Shown here one piece after another: positions 41,622-47,410 of a stretch of DNA of 59,429 nucleotides. This DNA is from a virus. The translations under genes and the position numbers were made by a program. Each line of letters begins with the position of its first letter. Positions within the stretch are counted from its first letter, which is position 1. The stretch is from positions 1 to 59,429 of the IMG/VR virus record IMGVR_UViG_3300007540_000001. One strand, given 5' to 3'. Below the pieces are notes generated by a model. The model did no database searches, had not been told where the DNA came from, and was given only the letters and a program-made list of their open reading frames with translations.

Positions 41622-43804
41622 GTTATGTAGTAGTTACATCATTTAATGAAGAAGGTTACAGCAAGTATGCACAAGAAATGCTCAAGAGTTTTAAAAAACA
41701 TTGGGATAAAAGTATAACATTAGAAGCATGGTATCATGACTTTGAGTTACCTAAGTCAGCACCTAAAGCTAAGAATATTATTTATAAAAATTTAAATAAT
41801 GTTAAAGATATGTTAGAGTATAGAAAAAAAATGAGCCACATTAGTAGTAATCATACAGGTAAACAACCTTATGATTGGAAAAGAGATTGTATTAAATGGT
41901 GTCATAAAATATATGGTCTAACTGAATCAGCTCGTGGACATTGGCATGATAAAACACATTGGATGTTTTGGTTAGATGCAGATACTATTACTCATTCAGA
42001 TGTTACTGTATCTTTTCTAGACAAATTAACTGCAGGTGATAAAGATATAATACATCTAGGTAGACATGATATAGATTATAGTGAAACTTCTTTCATAGGT
42101 ATTAATCTTTTAAGTATGATGGGTAAAGAATTTCTTGAAGACTTCAGAGGTTGTTATGATGCTGGAGAAACAATAGCATATAGAGAATGGCATGATGGTT
42201 TTATATTTGATAGGCTTCTTATTGTACATAAAGCTCATGGTTTAGTAGCAGATAATTTAACTCCTAATATAAAAGGTATAGATGCTTTTGGTCAATCTCA
42301 TTTAAGTAGTATCATGTATCATAATAAAGGAATGAAGAAAGAACTTAATGCATTAGCTCCTCGTTATAAATTTGTAGGAGATATGGTTGATCATTATAAA
42401 CCTAAAACAATTATAGAAACAGGTACTAATACAGGAGCTCGTGCTCTCATGATGATTCAACATGCATTAAAACATACAGATGCAGTACATTATACTGGGT
42501 ATGATTTGTTTGAAGATACTACTCCTGAATTAAATCTTAAAGAGTTTAATAATAAACCTATGTTTAGTTTAAAAGAGATGGAAGAAAAATTAAAAGACTT
42601 AGCTCTTACATTAAAAGATGGAGGAAAAACTCTTACATATAAATTATATAAAGGTGATGTTAAAACAACTCTTAAAGAAAAAATGAATGCTGACTTTGTT
42701 TTAATAGGTGGTGGTACATCTTATGAAACTGTACATCATACTTATGAAATGCTTAAACATAATCCTCAAGTTGTCTTTGATGATTACTTTGGTAAAGATA
42801 AAGGTGGTAAGAAACCTGATGAAGAATATTGTGGTGTTAATCAAGTAGCAGAAAAGATTACTAAACCTAATTCTGTTTTACGTAGTACTGATCCTTGTTT
42901 AGGTACAGGTCTTATTGGGTTAGTTGTAGTATGTGATAAAAAAGAAAACTTATTTCAACCTAAAGTTCCTATTGTAGTAACTCCTAAAGATAGTATGCCA
43001 AAGGAACATATAATTAATAACATAAAAGAAAACTTTAAACTTATTTCTAAATGGATGAACCATGGATGTACAGCTAATGATGGTACAATTATTTTAGTAT
43101 CTGCTGGTCCTTCATTGGATATAGATTTAATTAAGAAACAAATAAAAGAAAATCCTAAAGCTAAAGTAGTATGTGTTAAACATTCTTATCCTATACTACT
43201 AGAGAATGGTATCAAGCCTTGGGTATGTACTATACTAGATCCTAGACCTGTTACTGGTTTGTCTACTCATGGTATAGTAAGAACAGATTTATTTAAAACA
43301 GTTGATCCTTCTACATTATTTTTAGTAGCTGGTATGACAGATATATCTGTAACTAATTTACTACTAGAGAAACATGCACAGATTATAGGATGGCACGCAT
43401 ATAGTGAGGCAGTAGCACAAGGAGTTCCCGGTATGGATAAGTCTATAACATGGATTACTGGTGGTACTAATGCTGCTATGCGTAGTGTATCTATCATGCA
43501 TACTCTAGGGTTCAGAGATTTTAAACTACATGGTTTTGATTTTAGTTTAAACGAAGAGCCTAAAGAACCAGAGAAACTAGATGATGAAGGTCAGAAAGCT
43601 TTTCTTAAAGTTAATGTAGAGAAAGAACAGTTCTGGACAACAGGAGAATTACTAGCTGGTGCACAGGACTTAGAGAAATTCTTTGATACTAGACCTAAAG
43701 ATATTAGTTTAGAGCTACATGGTACAGGATTAGGTGGTACTTTATGGAAGACTAATGGTAGTAAGAAGCTATCTCCTGATTATAAACAGGTGTTATATGG
43801 CTGA
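41618..43804 (+). CDS. Three-part fusion: glycosyltransferase, methyltransferase-like, DUF115
   Basis: This is a 728-residue protein with three visible parts. Residues 1-235 look like a GT-A glycosyltransferase with Asp120-Ala-Asp122 (WMFWLDADTITHSD). Residues about 245-440 resemble a class I methyltransferase or related Rossmann domain (TIIETGTNTGARAL at 264-277, YTGYDLFED, then ADFVLIGGGTSYE). Residues about 465-690 match the DUF115/MAF type (IILVSAGPSLDIDLIKKQI at 491-509, GIKPWVCTILDPRP, TWITGGTNAAMRSVSIM, FKLHGFDFSLNE). MAF-family proteins take part in flagellin glycosylation in bacteria. The fusion suggests a self-contained glycan-building enzyme acting on virion or cell-surface targets. 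Confidence 0.72.
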   Translation: MSYVVVTSFNEEGYSKYAQEMLKSFKKHWDKSITLEAWYHDFELPKSAPKAKNIIYKNLNNVKDMLEYRKKMSHISSNHTGKQPYDWKRDCIKWCHKIYGLTESARGHWHDKTHWMFWLDADTITHSDVTVSFLDKLTAGDKDIIHLGRHDIDYSETSFIGINLLSMMGKEFLEDFRGCYDAGETIAYREWHDGFIFDRLLIVHKAHGLVADNLTPNIKGIDAFGQSHLSSIMYHNKGMKKELNALAPRYKFVGDMVDHYKPKTIIETGTNTGARALMMIQHALKHTDAVHYTGYDLFEDTTPELNLKEFNNKPMFSLKEMEEKLKDLALTLKDGGKTLTYKLYKGDVKTTLKEKMNADFVLIGGGTSYETVHHTYEMLKHNPQVVFDDYFGKDKGGKKPDEEYCGVNQVAEKITKPNSVLRSTDPCLGTGLIGLVVVCDKKENLFQPKVPIVVTPKDSMPKEHIINNIKENFKLISKWMNHGCTANDGTIILVSAGPSLDIDLIKKQIKENPKAKVVCVKHSYPILLENGIKPWVCTILDPRPVTGLSTHGIVRTDLFKTVDPSTLFLVAGMTDISVTNLLLEKHAQIIGWHAYSEAVAQGVPGMDKSITWITGGTNAAMRSVSIMHTLGFRDFKLHGFDFSLNEEPKEPEKLDDEGQKAFLKVNVEKEQFWTTGELLAGAQDLEKFFDTRPKDISLELHGTGLGGTLWKTNGSKKLSPDYKQVLYG

Positions 43805-44099
43805 TATAATTAACTTTAACTCTAGTAATATCAAGGATCACAACGATAACGGAGAACTTACTCCTGTTGGTAAGGAGAAGGCATTGGAAATGATGCAGAA
43901 ATGTGTTAAGATGTTACAAGATAAGATTGATACAGGAGATGTTGAAGGTCTTGTTCTTCTAATGTTTAGTAAGAACGAACCTGTAATGGATTACTTTGCT
44001 GGATCAATTAAGTTAACTGATTTGTCTTTCTCTTTACAGACAATGATACATAAAATCCATTCGGATTCTTTAATGACTATGGAGGAATATAATGACTGA
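43797..44099 (+). CDS. Small protein of unknown function
   Basis: This 100-residue protein starts at ATG 43797, eight bases inside the end of the fusion gene, with AGG upstream (MADIINFNSSNIKDHND). It is helical and mixed in charge (KEKALEMMQKCVKMLQDKID, LVLLMFSKNEPVMDYFAG). It ends eight bases into the holin-like gene. A function in late gene expression or lysis timing cannot be inferred from sequence. Confidence 0.65.
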   Translation: MADIINFNSSNIKDHNDNGELTPVGKEKALEMMQKCVKMLQDKIDTGDVEGLVLLMFSKNEPVMDYFAGSIKLTDLSFSLQTMIHKIHSDSLMTMEEYND

Positions 44100-44298
44100 A
44101 GAAGTAGGACTTATACAACAATTATGGGCAATGTCTCCTGAGATAATAGCTGCTGTTACATCTATAGTAACTGTTGCTAGTGTAGTAATAGCAGGAACTA
44201 AAACCCCTGATCCAAATTCAGCACTTGGTAAAGTATACAAGGTGCTTGAATGGGCTGCCTTAAATATAGGTAAAGCTAAACAAACTGGGAAGGAATAA
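44092..44298 (+). CDS. Putative holin (single membrane segment)
   Basis: This is a 68-residue protein with one hydrophobic segment at about 17-34 (EIIAAVTSIVTVASVVIAGT), then TPDPNSALGKVYKVLEWAAL and a basic C-terminus. Short single-span proteins of this pattern are common next to phage lysis genes and are usually called holins or holin-like. It precedes the PqqA-like gene by four bases and lies just before a probable spanin pair, which supports a lysis role. Confidence 0.6.
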   Translation: MTEEVGLIQQLWAMSPEIIAAVTSIVTVASVVIAGTKTPDPNSALGKVYKVLEWAALNIGKAKQTGKE

Positions 44299-44302
44299 TT
44301 CC

Positions 44303-44377
44303 ATGTGGAAGAAACCAATAATGAGAGAAATAGCAGTAGGTCTTGAGATTAATTGCTATGCATGTGCAGAAATTTAG
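44303..44377 (+). CDS. pqqA: PqqA-like peptide (pyrroloquinoline quinone precursor)
   Basis: This is a 24-codon gene with AAGGAA seven bases before the ATG. The peptide starts MWKKP and carries the PqqA core E-I-x-x-G-x-E-I-x-x-Y-x-x-A-E: Glu9-Ile, Gly13, Glu15, Tyr19, Ala22, Glu23. In characterised PqqA the Glu and Tyr of the E-x-x-x-Y motif are cross-linked by PqqE (with PqqD) and become the PQQ skeleton. Positions 15 and 19, the MWKKP opening and Gly13 coincide with the 23-residue Klebsiella peptide as I recall it, and the C-terminal half is closer to alphaproteobacterial forms. No pqqB-E genes are present, so host enzymes would be needed. It lies four bases after the holin-like gene and four before the spanin-like gene. 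It is below the size cutoff of most gene callers. Confidence 0.82.
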   Translation: MWKKPIMREIAVGLEINCYACAEI

Positions 44378-44380
44378 TAC

Positions 44381-44596
44381 ATGTTTTCTTTTGTCTCAGC
44401 TCTAGCTAATCTTATTACTAAAATCCTACCTTTCATATTAATGAGGAAAGCTGGAGCTGATGCAGCTGTCAAAAAAGGATTAAAGAAAGTTGCAAAACTT
44501 AGAACTAAAAAAGATAAACTTAAAGCAGACATTGCTCGTACTTCCATTAGTGATGTTACTGACAAGCTGCTTAACAAGTGGAAACGCAGTAAATAA
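44381..44596 (+). CDS. Possible inner-membrane spanin (Rz-like)
   Basis: This is a 71-residue protein with a hydrophobic N-terminus (FSFVSALANLITKILPFILM, about 2-21) followed by a strongly basic helix (KKGLKKVAKLRTKKDKLKAD). An N-terminal membrane anchor plus a charged helix, together with a lipoprotein gene overlapping it in the +1 frame, is the arrangement of Rz/Rz1 spanin pairs. It is shorter than typical Rz, so the larger anchored coiled-coil protein at 44805 is an alternative partner. It has no strong ribosome binding site and may be coupled to the pqqA-like gene. Confidence 0.6.
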   Translation: MFSFVSALANLITKILPFILMRKAGADAAVKKGLKKVAKLRTKKDKLKADIARTSISDVTDKLLNKWKRSK

Positions 44597-44708
44597 TTCG
44601 TGTTCTTTAATAGAACCTATTCTTATATCAGATGAGGATAGATTAACGAATGCTACTGCTCGTCAAATTTTAATTCATAACGAAGCATGGGAGCAGCTAT
44701 GTCAGTAG
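44490..44708 (+). CDS. Probable outer-membrane spanin lipoprotein (Rz1-like), overlapping frame
   Basis: This 72-residue frame starts with TTG at 44490 inside the preceding gene in the +1 frame. It has a lipoprotein signal: basic start, hydrophobic core and lipobox LLTSC with Cys27. The mature part (NSCSLIEPILISDEDRLTNA, TARQILIHNEAWEQLC) resembles short phage lipoproteins with the D-x-L-T-x-x-T-x-x-Q-I-x-x-H-N pattern. O-spanins are outer-membrane lipoproteins that join an inner-membrane partner to fuse the two membranes in the last step of lysis. The exact start codon is uncertain. Confidence 0.65.
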   Translation: MQNLELKKINLKQTLLVLPLVMLLTSCLTSGNAVNNSCSLIEPILISDEDRLTNATARQILIHNEAWEQLCQ

Positions 44709-44815
44709 AAGAATGTAAATGTGGAATGCCTAACTGCACAGGAGAGATTTGTTTATGTGGTGATCAATGTGATTGCATGGTAGATAAAGATGTGGATTAT
44801 GGCGATGAAGATTAG
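44699..44815 (+). CDS. Cys-rich metallothionein-like small protein
   Basis: This is a 38-residue gene with GGGAG five bases before the ATG, overlapping the end of the lipoprotein gene by ten bases. It has seven Cys within residues 6-26, arranged CKCGMPNC, CLCGDQCDC, including three C-x-C motifs, followed by an acidic tail ending DYGDED. This density of C-x-C is typical of metallothionein-like metal binding or of compact zinc or copper knots. No family is assigned. It directly follows the PqqA/spanin cluster. Confidence 0.68.
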   Translation: MSVEECKCGMPNCTGEICLCGDQCDCMVDKDVDYGDED

Positions 44816-45206
44816 AGAAGATACAGGAGTTGATTTAAGTATTAGAAATATTTTAAGTATTGTTATAGCTGTTGCTGTAGCAGTATGGGCATACTTCGGT
44901 GTGATAGAACGTATTAATAATATAGAAACAAATTATAAACTTGTTAACTCTGATATAGAAAAAAATACAAACTTTAGAATCCTCTGGCCTAGGGGTGAAC
45001 TGGGTTCTTTACCTGATGATGCTAAACAGTTTATGTTAATAGAACATCTTACAAGTGTTATTGCTAAACATGAGCAGTTACTAGAAGATGGTATGCACAA
45101 CAAAGTAAACTTAGAATTTTTACATGGACAAGTAGAAAAGATACAAGAGGATGTAGAAAAACTAAAAGAAAAAGTTAGAAAAAATGGTAACGGAGTAGGG
45201 CACTAA
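44805..45206 (+). CDS. Membrane-anchored coiled-coil protein
   Basis: This protein of about 133 residues starts at ATG 44805 (MKIREDTGVDLSIRNI; earlier ATGs at 44790 and 44799 are possible). It has one membrane segment (ILSIVIAVAVAVWAYFGVIE, residues about 16-35) followed by a periplasm-sized helical region with heptad character (LEFLHGQVEKIQEDVEKLKE). The opening I/REDTGV-x-x-S-x-(K/R)N is one I have seen in marine phage membrane proteins of unknown role. It could be the i-spanin or a holin-associated protein. Confidence 0.62.
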   Translation: MKIREDTGVDLSIRNILSIVIAVAVAVWAYFGVIERINNIETNYKLVNSDIEKNTNFRILWPRGELGSLPDDAKQFMLIEHLTSVIAKHEQLLEDGMHNKVNLEFLHGQVEKIQEDVEKLKEKVRKNGNGVGH

Positions 45207-45355
45207 TGGCTAAACGTGGATTGTATGCAAATATAAATGCTAGAAAAAAGAAAGGTATAAGTCGTAGTAAAAAGAAAAGTACTATTAGTGCTAAGGCATA
45301 TGCAAACATGAAGAAAGGGTTTCCTAAACGTGGCAACAAAAAGAAAAAAAAGTAA
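45206..45355 (+). CDS. Very basic 49-residue protein (RGLYANI type)
   Basis: The frame starts on the previous stop (TAATG). The product begins MAKRGLYANINARKKKGISR and ends GNKKKKK, with about 40 percent Lys and Arg. The (K/R)RGLYANI-x-A(K/R)(K/R)-x-R opening is frequent in tiny conserved phage proteins, including those of cyanophages, of unknown role. Strong positive charge suggests nucleic-acid binding. Confidence 0.72.
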   Translation: MAKRGLYANINARKKKGISRSKKKSTISAKAYANMKKGFPKRGNKKKKK

Positions 45356-45356
45356 C

Positions 45357-45623
45357 ATGAAGGGAATGACTATTGGTAGTGGAGCAAAGAGACCTACCAA
45401 GAAAGGTGCTGGTTTATCAGCCAAGGGAGTTGCTAAGTATCGTAGGCAGAATCCGGGAAGTAAATTAAAGACTGCTGTAACGGAGAAGAAACCTAAAGGT
45501 AAAAGAGCAGCAAGAAGAAAGAGTTACTGTGCTCGTTCAGCAGGACAGATGAAGAAGTTTCCAAAGGCTGCAAAGAATCCTAACTCAAGATTGAGACAGG
45601 CAAGAAAGAGATGGAGATGTTAA
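45357..45623 (+). CDS. Small basic protein (DUF6321-like)
   Basis: This is an 88-residue protein that starts one base after the previous stop (MKGMTIGSGAKRPTKKGAGL; a GTG at 45330 is also open). The features GLSAKGVAKYRRQNPGSKLK, then RAARRKSYCARSAGQMKK and a final RQARKRWRC match a family of small basic phage proteins I know as DUF6321, with Cys at the conserved positions. The role is unknown, possibly DNA- or RNA-binding. Confidence 0.7.
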   Translation: MKGMTIGSGAKRPTKKGAGLSAKGVAKYRRQNPGSKLKTAVTEKKPKGKRAARRKSYCARSAGQMKKFPKAAKNPNSRLRQARKRWRC

Positions 45624-45847
45624 TGACTAATAAAGAACTAATGATTAATGCTGCAATAAAACACTTTGAATCTGAAAGAGATTTAGCTGTGGCTAATGCA
45701 CAAATATATTTAGATAAACCTACAGGTATAGGTGAACATGGAAATGTAGTTCAAGAGTTTACTGTTCAAGTAAAGAAAGCAGCTGAAGCACAAGACGCAT
45801 TAGATATGGTGCTTGATATGTTTGCAGAGGATCACGATTATGATTAA
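45623..45847 (+). CDS. Small helical protein
   Basis: This 74-residue protein starts at ATG 45623 on the previous stop, with GGAG six bases upstream (an in-frame ATG at 45611 is less well placed). The sequence (HFESERDLAVANAQIYLDKP, VQVKKAAEAQDALDMVLDMF) suggests a helical hairpin. Similar proteins occur in marine phages. Function unknown. Confidence 0.65.
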   Translation: MTNKELMINAAIKHFESERDLAVANAQIYLDKPTGIGEHGNVVQEFTVQVKKAAEAQDALDMVLDMFAEDHDYD

Positions 45848-46184
45848 ATTTATATTACCTTTTATACTACCTGCTATAGTTATTGTTGCAGGATTAACAC
45901 ATGCACAAGATATGTCACCACAAGAGAATGAAAATGTTTTTCAAAGACAAGTAACTAAAACATTAATATGTGCCAAGCATGAATATCTTACAAATGATTT
46001 AACCAAAACTCATAACGAAGAAAGAAAATGGTTTGGAGTAGCAGGTGATAACCTAGCTGAGTTGTTTGTTAATAAAGAGAATGGCAGTTGGACAATCATT
46101 CTTACTGGAAGAGACAAGGTAGCTTGTGGTTTAGTAGGTGGAGACTATGGTTCACAGTTTATAGAAGAAGAAACGGACCTATAG
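45840..46184 (+). CDS. Exported small protein with signal peptide
   Basis: This is a 114-residue protein with a clear signal peptide: MIKFILPFILPAIVIVAGLT, then HAQD with an AxA-like cleavage site near residue 23. The mature part contains two Cys (LICAKHEY, KVACGLVGG), probably a disulfide, and WTIILTGRDKVACGL near the end. It is likely periplasmic and the last gene before the terminator between the converging arms. It could affect superinfection or lysis. No family is recognised. Confidence 0.65.
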   Translation: MIKFILPFILPAIVIVAGLTHAQDMSPQENENVFQRQVTKTLICAKHEYLTNDLTKTHNEERKWFGVAGDNLAELFVNKENGSWTIILTGRDKVACGLVGGDYGSQFIEEETDL

Positions 46185-46186
46185 TA

Positions 46187-46202
46187 GTTAAATCTATTTA
46201 AC
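46187..46202. repeat. GTTAAAT/ATTTAAC inverted repeat
   Basis: Seven perfect pairs flank a two-base centre directly after the last rightward gene. No T-run follows, so it is more likely a protein-binding palindrome than a terminator. Confidence 0.45.
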
Positions 46203-46230
46203 GGATGTATAAAAAGGATACAGAAGAAGT

Positions 46231-46280
46231 GGTATTAATAGGGTACTAAGGTATACCGAAGGGTATTAGAGGGTACTCCT
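46231..46280. repeat. Five 10-base units of GGTAYTA type
   Basis: Consecutive 10-mers at 46231, 46241, 46251, 46261 and 46271 read GGTATTAATA, GGGTACTAAG, GTATACCGAA, GGGTATTAGA and GGGTACTCCT. Four of five share (G)GGTA(T/C)T at the same phase, so the motif falls on one face of the helix. It lies in the non-coding gap between the converging arms, just before the terminator. Confidence 0.6.
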
Positions 46281-46324
46281 GCCTCATTTATGGAGCAAAA
46301 ATCTGAGGCAAGGAGCACATTTTT
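46276..46324 (+). terminator. Terminator at the end of the rightward arm
   Basis: CTCCTGCCTCA at 46276-46286 pairs with TGAGGCAAGGAG at 46304-46315 with a single bulged A and a 17-base loop, and a short T-run follows at 46320-46324. It stands where the two arms converge. Confidence 0.65.
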
Positions 46325-46325
46325 A

Positions 46326-46484
46326 TTAAAGAGCCTTTAAATCTTCCTTACACTCTTTAATTTTACTATCTATTTCTTTTTTGTATTCTTCAAGACTATC
46401 TATCTTACTTTGAATACTTTCTTTCCATCTTCTCTCAATAACTTTTTGAGGAACGACAGGTTGTTCTACATAATAATGAAACAT
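46326..46484 (-). CDS. Small coiled-coil protein, last leftward gene
   Basis: This 52-residue frame starts at ATG 46484, with GGAG eight bases upstream, and ends at 46326. It opens MFHYYVEQPVVPQKVIERRW and continues with a charged heptad-like helix (IDSLEEYKKEIDSKIKECKE). It has its own TTGACA upstream and is the last gene of the leftward arm. The short N-terminal region followed by a helix suggests an oligomeric adaptor. No family is recognised. Confidence 0.65.
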   Translation of the reverse strand: MFHYYVEQPVVPQKVIERRWKESIQSKIDSLEEYKKEIDSKIKECKEDLKAL

Positions 46485-46504
46485 TAGTTTCTCCTTCCCA
46501 CCTA

Positions 46505-46533
46505 TATATGGGTATTCATTATTGATTTGTCAA
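46505..46533 (-). promoter_or_regulatory. Leftward promoter candidate
   Basis: TTGACA at 46533-46528 (its TGA is the stop codon of the methyltransferase gene), with CATATA at 17 bases or TATATA at 19 bases. The -35 is perfect and the -10 is ambiguous. Confidence 0.4.
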
Positions 46534-47141
46534 GTGTACATATATACATAGTCTTTAATTGTTCTACCTTGAAATGTCATACCTAGTTCATCAGATAAAT
46601 AATCCATAACTAAATGAGCATCAACACTTGGTTTAATTTCTATATTGATTACTGGTTTAGTTCTTATGATAGTTTCTTTAGCACCTCTAAGAAAATTTAA
46701 TTCATATCCTTCTATGTCTACCTTGAGATAGTTTATCTTATCTATGTTATAAGAGTCAAAGGTTCTCATCTTACATTTATATTTACCTTCTGTTCTTATA
46801 CTAGCAGTACCACTATTATCTGGTTGGTCATAGTCAAGAAAGACTACATCTTCTTCATGGTCTCCAAGAGCTGTACCTATTACAGTTACCTTCTCAGGAT
46901 GCTGTATGTTTTCCATGAGACAATCAATGTGTTCTTGAATAGGTTCAAAACAAATTACTTTATTAAAAACTTTCTCCAGATCTATAGCCCATGTACCTAC
47001 ATGAGCACCAACATCTACAGCTATGTCATGTTCTTTAACAAAGCTAAGAGAATAATCTCTATGTTTCTTTTGGTACTCAGGTCCAACTGTTTTCAGGTAG
47101 TATTGAAAATGTCTATCATCTTTTGGTAATCTTAAATCCAT
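46530..47141 (-). CDS. FkbM-type SAM methyltransferase
   Basis: This is a 203-residue protein. The SAM-binding loop is DVGAHVGTW (43-51), followed by VICFEPIQEH (62-71), GTALGDHEEDVVF and KVDIEGYELNFLRGAKE (140-156), the hallmark of the Methyltransf_21/FkbM family, which methylates sugars and small molecules on hydroxyl groups. In this phage it may modify glycans made by the two glycosyltransferases, though it lies in the other arm. It starts on the stop of the DUF1289 gene (TAATG). Confidence 0.85.
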   Translation of the reverse strand: MDLRLPKDDRHFQYYLKTVGPEYQKKHRDYSLSFVKEHDIAVDVGAHVGTWAIDLEKVFNKVICFEPIQEHIDCLMENIQHPEKVTVIGTALGDHEEDVVFLDYDQPDNSGTASIRTEGKYKCKMRTFDSYNIDKINYLKVDIEGYELNFLRGAKETIIRTKPVINIEIKPSVDAHLVMDYLSDELGMTFQGRTIKDYVYMYT

Positions 47142-47410
47142 TATAGTCTTCCTAATCTATGATATAAATTTACTAACTTTTCTTGTTCCTCTTTATCAAT
47201 AGGACTAAACCCATTAAGATAATAAGTTATTACCTTTCTTATTAAACCAATATCTTCAGAGGCTATAGCAGGTTTACTTTCTTTCATTATCTTTTCTCTT
47301 TCTTCATCATTATAAAAAGCCCATTCAGATATTTGTTTACTTGTTCTAAGACAACCAATACAAATATCATTCTCTAGTGTACATACACCAACACAAGGTG
47401 AACTAATTAT
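47141..47410 (-). CDS. DUF1289 cysteine protein with non-AUG start
   Basis: This open frame of about 89 residues has the DUF1289 signature: SSPCVGVCTLENDICIGC with Cys6, Cys10, Cys17 and Cys20, then LRTSKQISEWAFYNDEERE. There is no ATG, GTG or TTG between the previous in-frame stop and the conserved SPC motif. Translation must begin at ATA (47410) or ATT (47407), which lie four and seven bases after a GGTGG inside the end of the ribonucleotide reductase gene. The ATA overlaps that gene's stop as ATATAA. DUF1289 proteins are small, probably metal- or Fe-S-binding, of unknown function. Confidence 0.72.
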   Translation of the reverse strand: MISSPCVGVCTLENDICIGCLRTSKQISEWAFYNDEEREKIMKESKPAIASEDIGLIRKVITYYLNGFSPIDKEEQEKLVNLYHRLGRL

